Assembly (NCBI GenBank): GCA_035771165.1
Contig: JAWNZC010000419.1
Location: 4,986,890 to 5,050,889 of the forward strand
Origin: Paragorgia papillata
Lineage: Eukaryota; Cnidaria; Anthozoa; Scleralcyonacea; Coralliidae
Direction: 5' to 3'
Length of the DNA stretch: 64,000 nucleotides
The position numbers and the translations under genes were made by a program. Positions 38,833-49,935 of this stretch are shown here, one piece after another. The stretch's first letter is position 1; the number at the start of each line of letters is the position of its first letter. Under the pieces are notes generated by a model that did no database searches, was not told the origin of the DNA, and worked only from the letters and a program-made list of their open reading frames with translations.

Positions 38833-39641
38833 ATGATGCGAAAATTAGCTTTTTCTTATTTTAAAGAACACTTAAAATTACAAAGTGACATCTGTTGCAG
38901 TTTTTGGCTTCGTTGGTTTGTTTTTAAGATATTTCAGTTTGTTTGATATCTAAATGTCACATGTTGTGACATATAGGAATTCGGGCTCCTATCTCTTCTC
39001 GGTCGAAAAAGTGACCCCACTATAGGGAGTCAAAATGACCGATTTATAAGGGCAAAGGGAACTCGTCTTAGGAGTTTTCGATAGCTTTTAACGCAGTGGC
39101 GGTTGGTGACCATGTAGAGTGAACTATGGATAAACTATTTTTCAAAAAATAATATTGAGGGGACAATAAGCTGCGCTGACGTGACCCTCCTCCTCCTCCT
39201 ATCCCTTACAAAATTTTAAATGGTGGATTTATAAGGGCGAAATAAAATTTCAATTAGACCTCTCTCATGTGACAGAGCCCGCATTCTAGGTCAGTCTATT
39301 ATTTCTATAGTTGTGGTGTACTGGTGCATAATGTGTTTTCGGAGGTTATATATCTTTGCTATTATCAAACAAAACCACTTACAATTCTACATGTCTGGTG
39401 TTGTGAGAGAAACACACGCATATGCTTCCTTCAAATTAAACTTGGTTTGATAATAGTAAAGATATATTGCCTTCTCCAATAAGTCATTATGCACATGTAC
39501 GTCACAGCTTGTGACATATGCATATTAAACAAACTGAAGTATATCAAAAACGATGCAACGAAACCAAAAACTGCAAAAGATGTTACATTAAGTGGGCTTT
39601 TTTTTCAAATGTGACAAACTTAATTTTTATGTCATATGCAT
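38833..39641. mobile_element. Palindromic MITE, family III, with nested insertion
   Basis: Outer arms start gatgcgaaaattagc and end with the complement of aaattaagtttgtc, with tgtcacatgttgtgac and its counterpart inside. It matches the uninterrupted copy at 49936-50414, except that a family II MITE (about 38977-39293) has been inserted between atata and ggtgcataatg. Confidence 0.75.
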
Positions 39642-39684
39642 TTTAAGGTCTAGACTTCGGAAGATAATTTGTGTTTCTTTTTTA

Positions 39685-40670
39685 TCAATAACGCAACAGT
39701 ATTCTCATTTATTTTTTTATCAATCGTGAGCGGGCGGAATCCTAGGTAATGCTGCAATTTGATTGGCTGCGTGAGCGGGCAGTTTTTTACGATATCTGAC
39801 CACGGTCACGGAATCCTAAATTTAATTTTAAAATTCATTTAAAATTGACCGATTTTCATAAACTATTTCGCTTACCACAGAAAAAATAAATTCAACAGAG
39901 AGCTACGGGGATGCAAATGAGTTTTATTATCCAAATGGTTTTGACAACTTCATGTGTAAACAGTGAATTTTAAAAGAAACGCTGGGAAAACTGTGACACA
40001 GCAACATTTACGAGTTGACATTTATAAAGAAAACAGTTTAAAACAGTAGGAAAAACATACATAAACTTGTGAACACAGTATTTTGAATGACGAAATGAAA
40101 CTATATAGAAATATATATAAAAAATCATACCACGAGATTAAGATAGAAAAGCTCAGTGAAACCTTTTGACACTAAACTGTCTTTCTTCTGTTATCCAACC
40201 GCTACAAGTCTTTTACCTTTTAGCCAAACATTTTCCACGTGCCAACCTCATCGTCTCATGTCCTTGAAACTTGAAATTACAAATGGCTTACTGACAAGCA
40301 TTTTCGTCTTCAAACTCGAGGACCACACTTTCAATTTTCATGCAGTCAGTCAAATATTGAAAGCGACTTTCCAAGCGAACAGCCAAAAACGAGCAAGCGA
40401 CGAAGAAGAACGACGAAGAATCTTTATCAACTAAACTTTAAAAACACTTGGACTGCATTTTGACTTCCCTTCGTACCTAGATCTTCAAGTTTTGAATGTT
40501 TTTTTTTATAACAAAAAAGGTTCCAAGCTTCCCTGTCAGACTGCATGTCGGCAGTTGTTTACTCTCGAACGATAAACTTTGGACTTTTGAATATCACGTG
40601 AACGTCATCTCGATTACGCAACTTAATTCAATTATGTTAATTTATCTAATTATTACAAAAAAATAAATAC
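39685..40670 (+). repeat. ~1-kb inverted repeat, left copy
   Basis: Starts near cagtattctcatttattttt, contains gtgagcgggcggaatcctag and tttgattggctgcgtgagcg, then gattttcata, cgactttccaagcgaacagc and gaatatcacgtgaacg. The same landmarks occur in reverse order and opposite strand at 45060-46060. Identity is high at the outer ~100 bp and patchy inside. The 92-residue frame at 40156-40434 lies in it and is not convincing. Confidence 0.75.
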
Positions 40671-40812
40671 GTTATTTACCGTTTTGGTCGGTCCGTATAG
40701 AAAAATATTTGCCCTCGGTCTCAAAAATATGTCCCTCGGCCTGCGGCCTCGGGCCTTTTTTAAGACCTCGGGCAAATATATTTCTATACGGACCTCCCAG
40801 CCGGTAAATAAC
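40671..40812. mobile_element. Palindromic MITE next to an EGF exon
   Basis: The arms gttatttacc... and ...ggtaaataac enclose ggtccgtatagaaa-atatttgcc on both sides. The centre is GC-rich (cctcggcctgcggcctcggg). Confidence 0.8.
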
Positions 40813-40827
40813 ATATATTTATTTTAC

Positions 40828-40947
40828 CTTCACAATATGTCGAGTTTCCAGTATATCCTAGTTTACAAGTGCAGAAATAGCTTCCAGGAGTATTTGTGCA
40901 GGTTGCATTGTCGTGACAATAACCACCAACGCAACATTCGTCCAAAT
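40828..40947 (-). CDS. EGF exon following the propeller
   Basis: This 120-nt phase 1-1 exon opens DLDECCVGGYC, has a CTNTPGSYFC core and ends GNSTYCEG. A seventh cysteine lies beside the first. The donor GAAG|GTAAAATA is good, and the acceptor is an unusual AAAAG. A palindromic MITE (40671-40812) ends only 15 bp past the donor. It separates the propeller from the amplified array. Confidence 0.78.
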
Positions 40948-41062
40948 CTTTTAAAATAAATAAGAAATTATGCAATTAACAGTACACGCACTATGATGAT
41001 GATGATTTATTGATATGATAAGTTGTATGTTTACATGTAATGCATGTAGTATATTTGCGAGC

Positions 41063-41207
41063 TTGGTGTAATGTAACAGACGTTTGACAGACGTTCGTCC
41101 AGCTCAAGTATTCTCAGAAAAGATTTCTGATCCACAGACAGTGGCTCTCAGACATCGTTTCTGAGTATACTTGAGCTTGACGAACGTCTACCAAACGTCG
41201 GTTATGA
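41063..41207. mobile_element. Palindromic MITE
   Basis: Inverted arms carry agacgttcgtc(c/a)agctcaagta and ctcagaaa on both sides. A half-copy of the terminal sequence (agacgcttggtagacgttcg) appears at about 3359-3378. Confidence 0.7.
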
Positions 41208-41373
41208 TGATTTATTTTTACACAAAAAAAAGTTATAGTACAAAATAGCCAAAGCCAGAGGCTTATAATTATGGTTAAAAAATTGCCAACATGTTTACAA
41301 ATTACATCTATAGATAAACGAAGCAGGAGGACACGCTACACTATGCAAATTAGCAATATACAAAGAATTGAAT

Positions 41374-41538
41374 AATTAAATAGAGAATAATACATGATTG
41401 TGCGGAAATATGACATTTATTTCGAGTGTTGATTAGGATATCCCACGAGTGAGCAAAGCCAACGAGTGAGATATCTTGTTCAACAGGAGAAATAAATTTC
41501 ATATTTCCGAGCATCCATGTATTGTTCTGTTTATTATA
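41374..41538. mobile_element. Palindromic MITE
   Basis: Arms contain aatacatg(a/g)tgtcggaaatatgaatttatttc-like sequence in both orientations around a core of two cgagtgag motifs. No ORF. Confidence 0.65.
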
Positions 41539-41690
41539 TAACTACGCCCGGCGAAAAATAGTCCTATTTCCCCACAAAAATAGAGCAGTAAACTCGAATG
41601 CGTCCCGTGATAATCGACACATGTGGATTATCATAAATAATTACGCATGTGAGATTATCGTTTTTATTAGTGGCGGAAACATCATTCAAA

Positions 41691-41815
41691 AACTCATTAA
41701 TAATTCATGAGGAAAACACAAAGGAAATCCGTACAATGTCCATGGTTTTATATCTGACAAAGAAACCTCCTGATTTACATAAACTTTAGCTTTGATTTTC
41801 TCGGCTTAGGGCGCT
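41691..41815 (+). repeat. Dispersed repeat 'cattaataattcatgag', copy 1
   Basis: About 120 bp starting ctcattaataattcatgagg and ending gctttgattttctc. It recurs at about 43160-43275 and 53212-53325, with a short piece at about 52690-52705. Confidence 0.7.
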
Positions 41816-41972
41816 TTCCAATTGACAAGGTTAGACCGATCAGTCCGGCCAGAATGGACTTGCTTTTGATTAGGACCAAATTTTCCAGTCAGACCATCCC
41901 AGGTCTCAAACGAATCGTGTTCCATTTAACCGGACTGATAGGTCTAACCGTGTACATGGAAAGCCCCCTAGG
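41808..41972. mobile_element. Palindromic MITE
   Basis: Arms carry agggcgctttccaattgac...ggttagacc.atcagtccgg on one side and the complement (ccggactgataggtctaacc...ggaaagccccct) on the other. Confidence 0.75.
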
Positions 41973-42104
41973 ACAACGTTATTTTTCAAGTAATATTTGT
42001 CATTCTTCTCGATTAAAATGCATATTGTAGGAATTTTTGGTAAAGGAAAAAGTCAATTGATATATATGTAATGAATAAATAAAGTTAGTTTAGTATGTAC
42101 TCAC

Positions 42105-42484
42105 CTTGAACTACAGTAAAGTCATTTGGGGTATCATCGACCTGAAAAGAATGTTGCAAAGATGTTGTTTCTCTGTCAAAACGATCGATACGACCTCCAG
42201 TACTATCCAGAACATAAAAATCATCTTCGCCAATTGCAATTTTTACTGTACTTGTTGGACCAGGGTAAACTTTTAATTTTGAAGTTGATCCGTTATAAAA
42301 TGTTTTCATGAGAACATGAGCATCATCACTACTTCGATAGTTCACCCAGTAAATAACTTCATTCTTTGAGTCAACTGCCATACACAATGGTGAGCTGTCG
42401 TTATGATAAATGATTGTGTCTGTTTCCTTGTCAATAAAAAATCGAATAAGATCTCCATTATCTGCACGAGTAAAAACCAAAGAA
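42105..42484 (-). CDS. YWTD beta-propeller exon, C-terminal half
   Basis: This 380-nt exon encodes about 126 residues with blade motifs IYWVNYR and DDFYVLDS and a final 'NDFTVVQ' strand. The acceptor is TTTTCTAG and the donor CAAG|GTGAGTAC is near consensus. It enters in phase 2 and leaves in phase 1. Joined to the upstream exon, it gives about 254 residues, the usual size of a six-bladed YWTD domain. It is followed by an EGF exon, as in LDLR-family proteins. The intron between the two halves is over 5 kb and holds an RT fragment and a nuclease-like ORF from mobile elements. Confidence 0.78.
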
Positions 42485-42487
42485 CTA

Positions 42488-43091
42488 GAAAACAAACAAT
42501 ATTATTAGGACTTTAGCAAACTTAGATGTTTGTAAAACGGTGCAGGTACACATAATTATATAAAAGAATGATTAATTAAGGTAATTCCTCAGTAATGTTT
42601 CTGAAGTGAAAGTTACGGCCACCGAACTCGTTTAGAAAATACAGCTGCCAGTAAACCATGACGTTTTCCAACTTTGGAGCTATTTTGGCTAACTTTTGAT
42701 TTCGTCTTGTTATTTTGAAAAATCCTTCCTAAAAGCACTTAGTTTATACTGACTGGGAAAATATTTGATATTTTAGATGCACTTATATATTAACTATTTA
42801 GTGGCAACAAATAATAGAAGAAAATTTGACGAAAATAACAATTGACAAACATTTTTACGATATAAGAATGTCCACATTCTTTCTATTACATGTTTCTTTA
42901 AAGCTGCAAAAACGAAAACGTACGATATTTCAAATTTTCGAAGTGAGTTTTTCTCTATTCTTTCATATATGCTTTAGAGCTGATGGAGGATATTAATAAT
43001 TAAGAAAAAGTGGGGGTCACCGAGTGTGTTTGTGAGCTACACAAGGTTGACCCGTTGAAGCTTGAACATGGTGCATTTCCCTATCATTTCA

Positions 43092-43093
<2 letters not shown>
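42488..43093. other. Intron DNA without recognised features
   Basis: AT-rich sequence within the intron splitting the propeller. An (AT)n microsatellite occupies about 43094-43158, and a dispersed-repeat copy follows it (about 43160-43275). Confidence 0.5.
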
Positions 43094-43160
<67 letters not shown>

Positions 43161-43459
43161 AACTCATTAATAATTCATGAAGAAAACACAAAGGAAATCA
43201 GTACCGTGTCGGTGGTTTGGATATCGGAGGAAGAAATTACATAAATTAAGCAAACTTTCACCTTGATTTTCTCTTAAAATACTGATTTGTTTGAGATGCT
43301 ATATCATACACTCGGAGGAGTGTTTCATCAGGATTTCTCAAATTCGTGAATAATTCATGAGCTAATTAACCAATAATAAAGGCCCATTTGATCACGAGAT
43401 GGCATTTGGATATCCCACTGAAACACCCTCAATTACAAAGTAATTCAATAGATTTTTTC

Positions 43460-43529
43460 TGCATGCGTAATTAAGATATTTGATGAAAGTCACTAGTGAT
43501 CTTCCTCAAATATCTTAATTACGCATGCA
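43460..43529. repeat. 24-bp perfect inverted repeat
   Basis: Arms 43460-43483 and 43506-43529 (tgcatgcgtaattaagatat...) are exact complements around a 22-nt spacer that itself contains cactagtg. Probably the end or core of a MITE. Confidence 0.75.
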
Positions 43530-43796
43530 AAATCATAGTCATCCCAACAAAAATTCACACTCAAAATTGCTTGATTCACTTCTTGTCGTCTACAACAAAT
43601 GTAACATTACATCCTTTAAATACACACTTCTCAAGATTAATACCACGGTCCAGTACATACACTTTTCTCGCGAGAACTTTCTCCAGTTCGGACTCATTTG
43701 ACACCCCCACACCCCTCCGTAGCTCTGTCAACGTCATTGTCATAGTCATCGTTACCGCTATCATTATATCAAAATTATATTAAAATATTATATCAA

Positions 43797-44414
43797 AAGC
43801 TTTTTACAGGCCATACGAACGATCTCATGGACATGTGTATTCCATTGAAGGTTGTTTTGCTGCCAGACACCCAATAGTTTAAATATCTCGACTCTCTCAA
43901 TTTTATTCGTTCCACAGATAAGTTCGGGAGGTTCAGGGATTTTTTTGTGAAAACATATCCACATGTCCTTGGTTTTCTTTGAATTTTAACTCCATTTTTT
44001 GTTGGTTGCCCAGTTTAACACAGCATCAACCACTTCCTGCATTTTGCTCTGTGATTCAAAGGATATGAGTTCGTCCTGCGTGCAGTCATCCGCATATTTA
44101 CTTGTATTGATGGTCAAATGATCAGGTATAGCATCTTCTAGATAGTTTATAATCACATTGAACATAACAGGAGATATAACTGATCCTTGCAGAACTCCCG
44201 CAGGACAAGGCATTGATGTTGATACAGTATTCTGTAGTTTGACCTGTTGTGTTCTTTGCGATAGGAAACTCCTAATCCATAGCCAGACGCTTTTGTCGAT
44301 ATGCTGCTGAGCGAGTTTCATGAGCAGAGTCCTGTGATCAATCATATCAAAGGATTTCTTAAAGTCTATAAACAATGCATGGACTCCATCGTCGTTAGTT
44401 GCAATATTTTCCCC
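43797..44414 (-). pseudogene. Non-LTR retrotransposon reverse transcriptase fragment
   Basis: The open part (43986-44414) shows RT motifs in order: FIDFKKSFDMIDH, GVLQGSVISP and the catalytic KYADDCT. After a frameshift near 43985 the downstream part continues with FKLLGVW and a conserved ACKK end, to about 43797. The family style is CR1/L2-like. It is truncated at both ends (in-frame stop before 44414) and lies in a host intron, so it is a dead fragment. The usual GVPQGS reads GVLQGS. Confidence 0.8.
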
Positions 44415-44477
44415 GTAAACTTTTCACCCCATTTGTCCTCGTCATAGCCATTGTAATCGTAATGGTAATCGTCGCCA

Positions 44478-44478
44478 T

Positions 44479-44509
<31 letters not shown>

Positions 44510-44600
44510 TTCATTAATAATTTATTTATTTACTTATTTACTTATCTACGTAGCTACGTACTTACTTACTTATTTATTTATTTATTTATTTATTTAACTA
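44478..44600. repeat. (TTTA)n-type microsatellite
   Basis: Tetranucleotide attt/actt repeats with an interrupted centre (ctacgtagctacgta). The repeat-encoded frame is not a gene. No feature is seen from 44600 to about 45060. Confidence 0.85.
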
Positions 44601-45059
44601 ATAATAATTAAAATACAGAGAAAAGAAAACATTTGGTTGTATTTAAAAGTCTGTGTACGTATTTAAGATAATTTTAGAAAATAATTTAAAACTACGTCTA
44701 AGAATATTCTAACAACTTAACCTATACTAAACTAAAATTAAACTATCTAAAAAAATTACAAATATGTACAAGTTATATTTACAGCGAGAAATTACTGTTT
44801 CATTTGTTATAATTCAAAAGTAAAATTAACCATTTTTCTTTAGGAGACGACTTCATGTCTTTGCAACCGCATTTGGTTTGGGCGTTTTGTCAACCCTATC
44901 TTTTTGTCAACCCTATTGCTATCGCTGCATGTTAGTATTGTCGTTTTATCGTTATCTTTGATCTTTAATTAATTAAAATCATTTTAAAACGGTATCTTAG
45001 AACAGCACAAGCAGGTTTTCAAAGACCATGTAAATATAACAAAAAAATTACTTAAAATA

Positions 45060-46060
45060 AATACATAGCAAAATTAAGATATTTGCGTAATTGAAATAAT
45101 TATATTCACGTGATATTCAAATCTAAAGTTCAGTTAAGTCAACGACAACAAGCTGCAAGGGATTGACACGAAGCTTGTAATAACCTTTTGGGGACGGCGA
45201 AACAGTCAAAACTTTAAAATACAGTTACGAAGAAAAGCTAAAACGCTGTTCGTGTGTTGTCAATGTTTAGTTAACAATGATTCTTCATCGTTTTTTGTCG
45301 CTTGTTGGTTTTATATGGCTGTTCGCCGCCTGTTCGCTTGGAAATGTAAGGTCGCTTTGAAAACATTATAAACATGGATACTGAAAGTGCATTATATTAT
45401 TGGAGTATAAAGACAGAAATGCTTGTGATAACCATCTGTAACTTTTTTATAAAGACACGACACGACGAGAGTCAGCATGTCAGGTAGAGATTTGTCTGAG
45501 TTTGGGACATTTTATTTCGTTGTATTCTTCAACGTTGTTTTGTCAGGTCTGGGATATGGAAAACGGATGAAGTTTTCACAAAAGGTTTACGTCCTGTAAT
45601 GGTATGTCATCTATATTTGTATATATTTCAACGAGTGGTTAGAAATACAGTTTCCAATGTATATTTAAAGTGTTTTCGGGATGTTGTCGTTAAGCAAATT
45701 ATAACTTGAATGTCAAGTCGACATGGTTTCGCTCGTTGATTTTTGTTTGTATAAACAGTTTTTCTGGCTTTTCTTCCACAAATTTGTTGTTTTCACAATT
45801 GTCAGAAGCATTTCATTTTGGATAATAATTAAAATGACTCATTCATATAATCACCTTTCGTCTGAATCCATTTTGTCCAGTGTCAAGCGAAATAGTTATG
45901 AAAATCGATCAACAGTAAATTCTTAATTGTAAAAAAATATCACTTTCGGCCCGCGGTCAGATATCGTAAAAAACTGCCCGCTCACGCAACCAATCAAATT
46001 GCAGCATTACCTAGGATTCCGCCCGCTCACAATTGATAAAAAAATAAAACTACAGTATTT
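45060..46060 (-). repeat. ~1-kb inverted repeat, right copy
   Basis: Reverse-complement partner of 39685-40670. The outermost ~100 bp (45940-46045) match best, including gcccgctcacgcaaccaatc and tacctaggattccgcccgctcac. Inner landmarks cacgtgatattcaa and ttcgcttggaa.gt.aggtcgctt also match. Confidence 0.75.
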
Positions 46061-46576
46061 ACATAATACTACAAAATTGTATAAGGATAGACTGGATAGT
46101 AATTCAATTTGACATGAGTTTTCAGTTGTTGCTTAAAAGAGGAAATTGATTACAAACATTATTAGTCAGTTCACCCTAAAGTTCGTTCTACGATTTTGCA
46201 ACTCTACAGGAGAAGCTTTTTTCCACAAAATTAATTAATTAATTAATTAAACAAAATCAAGAATGTTGTCCGGAATAGGGCACACCACGTGTTGTTTAAT
46301 GACTGTCCCTCCTGATAAATAGTCTGATGTTTTGCAATCTCAATACATTCTCTCACTCTTCACGCGAAGTATTGCTTGTCGCTGTCTAAGAGTGTTAACA
46401 CTTAAAATCGTCTGGCGTTAGCCAGAAAAAATACTAAAGACTCGTCTTCAGGCTTCAAAAGGTAAAGTGGATAGAGTTGAATCGCCTATCAAATAAATAT
46501 TAAACGTGGTGTTTCCACAAAACTTATTTTTCTTTAGTTGTAATGTTTGATATGTTTTTTATCAAAGGAATAAAGA

Positions 46577-46663
<87 letters not shown>

Positions 46664-46676
46664 GATGATGATGATT
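46577..46676. repeat. (ATT)n microsatellite
   Basis: About 85 bp of att followed by gatgat. It directly precedes the nuclease-like ORF. Other long tracts in this intron are (AT)n at about 47345-47400 and (ATT/TTG)n at about 47488-47530. The stretch 46070-46570 shows no gene. Confidence 0.9.
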
Positions 46677-46727
46677 TATTATTTTTTAAATTTTTTTTTC
46701 GACTGATCATGCCATGATCTGTCCCCA

Positions 46728-47282
46728 TTGACCATTGTTCGTCAGAATGAAATTCAAGATTTGACTGCTGATTGGCTGAATGAACTTTGCACTGAGAGGG
46801 AAAAAGAACCGCAACTACAACGTCTATCTGGTGAGAACATCCTTCCCCGAACAGCAAATCGGCAAGAAGAACCCAGGGCGGATATCAAAGCAAAAGGCTT
46901 TTGGTGTCGACAGCAAAGCGCATTTTTTGACGTGAGGGTGTTTCATCCGAAGGCGCCAAGCTATCGCAACACAAGCATTGCTGCTTTATTCCGAAGACAG
47001 GAACAAGCAAAGAAGAGAGAATACGGCGACAGAATTAGAGAAGCCGAGCATGCCCTCCTTTACACCTTTGTTTTTGCAGCAAGAGGAGGACTTAGTAAAG
47101 AAACAACGATAGCGTACAAACGGTTAGCCGAACTATTCTGGATGCGATGCTCCCACTCATTTGCTCTACTTAGGTCGGCTATTTCATATATCAGAGGCTC
47201 GAGAGCATCATCGCATCGAAGTCCGAATACGAGCACGAACATTGAACTTAGTATTGCAGCAAGTCGATTATCTTATACGTAA
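46728..47282 (+). pseudogene. Retroelement-type nuclease-like C-terminal ORF
   Basis: This open frame of 184 residues lacks a convincing ATG. It carries NEIQDLTADWL, then ADIKAKGFW (D52) and FFDVRVFHP (D68), a spacing that resembles a PD-(D/E)xK fold, then a C-terminal helical part. Upstream bases in other frames encode HAM.CP-like zinc-ligand remains, so a frameshift separates it from the rest of its parent ORF. I recall this block from C-termini of abundant invertebrate retroelement proteins, but the exact clade is unknown. It lies antisense to the host gene in the propeller intron. Confidence 0.55.
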
Positions 47283-47339
47283 ATTTTGAATTAATTAATT
47301 TTTTTCTATTTATTTTTAAAATGTAATAGTGTAACTATA

Positions 47340-47400
<61 letters not shown>

Positions 47401-47579
47401 CAGTTAGTCTACAGAAACTTTAACATTGGGTAAAATTGTAAATAGTATGCTGTAAAGAAGATTGTTTTAATAAAATATTGTATTATAAAATTATTATTAT
47501 TATTATTATTATTATTATTGTTGTTGTTGTTACCGTTGTTGTCATTGTCGGCAGGAAAAGTCAAAGAATATTTTCTTAC

Positions 47580-47961
47580 TTGCTTGCGGGATCGGTATCA
47601 AGATCCTTAATTTGAGTACCAAGAGATGTGTTGATTGCAGTTATAGCTCCGCTATCAATGTCAATACTTTTAACATTTCTAAATACGATGGTAATGTAGT
47701 AGACCTTTCTAGTCAAATAATCAACTGCAAATTGCATAATGGATACTCCAGACGCTATTGTCGTGACGTCGCTACCGTCCAATTTAATACTTTTCAGATC
47801 GCTGCCGTCATAATAGATAACCCTTTTACTAGATTTGTCATAGTTCAACTTCACGTCGCTTGCGGTTAGTATTGGCACGGTTGAATTTCCATCGCCAAAA
47901 ACACCCATAATTTTCGTCGACGTTGCATAATACAAAGCATCAACTTTGCAAGTTAGCTCTA
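47580..47961 (-). CDS. YWTD beta-propeller exon, N-terminal half
   Basis: This 382-nt exon encodes about 127 residues of an LDLR class B (YWTD) propeller. Blade motifs LYYAT, VIYYDGS and VYYIT recur at roughly 40-residue spacing, with 'LKSIKLDGSD' typical of the inter-blade strand. The acceptor is TTTATTTAG and the donor GCAA|GTAAGA. It enters in phase 1, matching the upstream EGF exon, and leaves in phase 2, matching the next exon. A long (GAAA)n tract (about 47982-48095) sits in the upstream intron 20 bp from the acceptor. A propeller mediates protein-protein contact in secreted or receptor proteins; the ligand cannot be inferred. Confidence 0.78.
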
Positions 47962-47980
47962 AATAAATAAAAAAATCAAT

Positions 47981-48096
<116 letters not shown>

Positions 48097-48099
48097 CAA

Positions 48100-49234
48100 T
48101 TCATTGCGCTAATAATATGAATAAGTCTTCGTCCTCAAGATAATATGCCGCTAATAAACTGAGAGTTAGGTTATGTACCTACACATAATTTAAAACAGGT
48201 TTCCACGACGGCAATACTAAACCAGTATTTTTCATACATTCTATTTTAATATTTATTTTAACTTTGTAGTTTACATCATGCAATTTTGAAATACATTCTG
48301 TTTGCAATTATTCCTTTTTTGGATGATCATTAATAAATAATTTAACGTTTTACAATTAATAATTAATATTTATCCTATAAACTATTTTGTAGTTGTTAAT
48401 TTTATGCATTTATTAATAAAAATTAAGCAAAACTGAATTTCAAAAATTCTCCGACATATTTCTATATGCAGTTAGCAAATAACGAGTATTTCAGAAAGAA
48501 ATATAAAAGGTTGCGACTTGTAACTTTTTAAAAACACCATTTTGGTAAAATGATTTATTGAGTATCGGGTAAAACAGGCAGAACGGTACCGGTCTTCATG
48601 TAATAATAAACGAAAAATAGAAACTTTAATCAAATTCACTACCTTCAGGAAAAGGTCTATCGGTTGACCTATAGAGTAGTCTACTCTATATGTTTCTATA
48701 GGCAATTAGTATAAATTTACATGTTTCTATCACAAATCCTTGAATTTCATTGGTTATCGCAGGAGTTTAACTATCCGCTGATAGAAACCTCTGGCGATAC
48801 GCCAATGAAAAGCCTTCTTTTAACGAAATTGACCAATCACAAAATCCTTAGTATGTCACGAGCAATAGTATGTCCACTATTTACTATACAGAATGCGTCA
48901 CCCTCCGCGGCTGACGCCAAACTAAGCCTTCTTAACTCAGTTATATTGTAATAAACACTATATAGCTTAAAACAAGAAAATAACTTGATAAATACATTAA
49001 TAAAATAAAGTAAATAATGTGATGACGCATTAATAATTTGTCTAGCACAAATTTTTTTTTACGTTGTAAAGAAAAGTATTTCAATTTGATTTGCACTAGT
49101 ATAAAACATTTTTTTGTTACAAAATTGGCTTAGAAATTTAATTTATGCCTTTCCATCATTTCTCTGAGTAATATGTGCACTGCATTACCATGTTTTGGCA
49201 TTACTGCTTTAACTGTGCGTGGTGCGTGTTTCCA
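48100..49234. other. Intron DNA, no gene recognised
   Basis: AT-rich with a near-palindrome tatagagtagtctactctata at about 48669-48690. The short frames in 48472-48951 have no motif. Confidence 0.5.
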
Positions 49235-49365
49235 ATATTACCACGGGCGTGGACTGGCCATTGTGCCATCTTGCCATAAAACAACGGCTGAGTATCGTAG
49301 AGCAATGGATCGCCCATTGTTCCGAGGAAAAATGGCACAATAGCCAGTCCAAGCCTGAATTACCA
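49235..49365. mobile_element. MITE-like inverted repeat
   Basis: Arms contain tggactggc(c/t)attgtgccat in opposite orientations about 70 bp apart, with extended weaker pairing outward. Confidence 0.6.
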
Positions 49366-49388
49366 AAACTGTTTCTAAAATTGGTTAC

Positions 49389-49508
49389 CTTCACAAAACA
49401 CTCCATCTCCACTATAGTTTGACTTGCAGGCACAGATGTGGGATCCATTTAAATTTGTACATGTGGCATTAACATGACAAGGTGTTAAAGTATCACATTC
49501 ATTGATAT
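49389..49508 (-). CDS. cbEGF exon preceding the propeller
   Basis: This 120-nt phase 1-1 exon opens DINECDTLTPC, has a CTNLNGSHIC core and ends GDGVFCEG. It has six cysteines. Acceptor CTTTTAG and donor AAG|GTAACC are both good. H replaces the usual Y/F of the hydroxylation motif. A MITE-like inverted repeat (about 49235-49365) lies in the intron only ~25 bp past the donor. The next exon downstream is the first half of the beta-propeller, the EGF-then-YWTD order typical of LDLR-family modules. Confidence 0.82.
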
Positions 49509-49935
49509 CTAAAAGGTCAGAAAAAAAGATATATATTTCAACAACCCGACATAATTTTCCAATGTGTTAAAATGTTGTGCATACAGTTACATTACTGTAG
49601 ATAAGTCTAAATACCTCAAGAACTAAGTGAACTATGGAACAGCTGTAAATTGATAATCGTCTTAATTACAACATTAATTAATGTTTAGTGTTAAAATGTC
49701 ACGCCAAAAGTTAGGTTTGTCTGATTTAAGTAATTAATTAATAAGACTGGATTGAGTAACCCATTATTCGCCCGAGTAAAAAAAACCGTAGCTCGCGATA
49801 TATCCACTTTGGTCCCTTGCTCAATGATTTCCATCAAGCAAATGCGTGAAAAATTATAATGGTGCGAAGCAGTGTTTTACATCATAAAGGATTTAAGTAG
49901 AAAGGTAATAAATTGCCGAGTTTACTAAAGTCTAT

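Noticed and set aside
39685..46060. A single 6.4-kb transposon carrying host exons
   Set aside because: The inner repeat identity is patchy and the enclosed exons fit the host gene by phase and domain order; two independent inverted copies are simpler. Kept only as a question in the findings.
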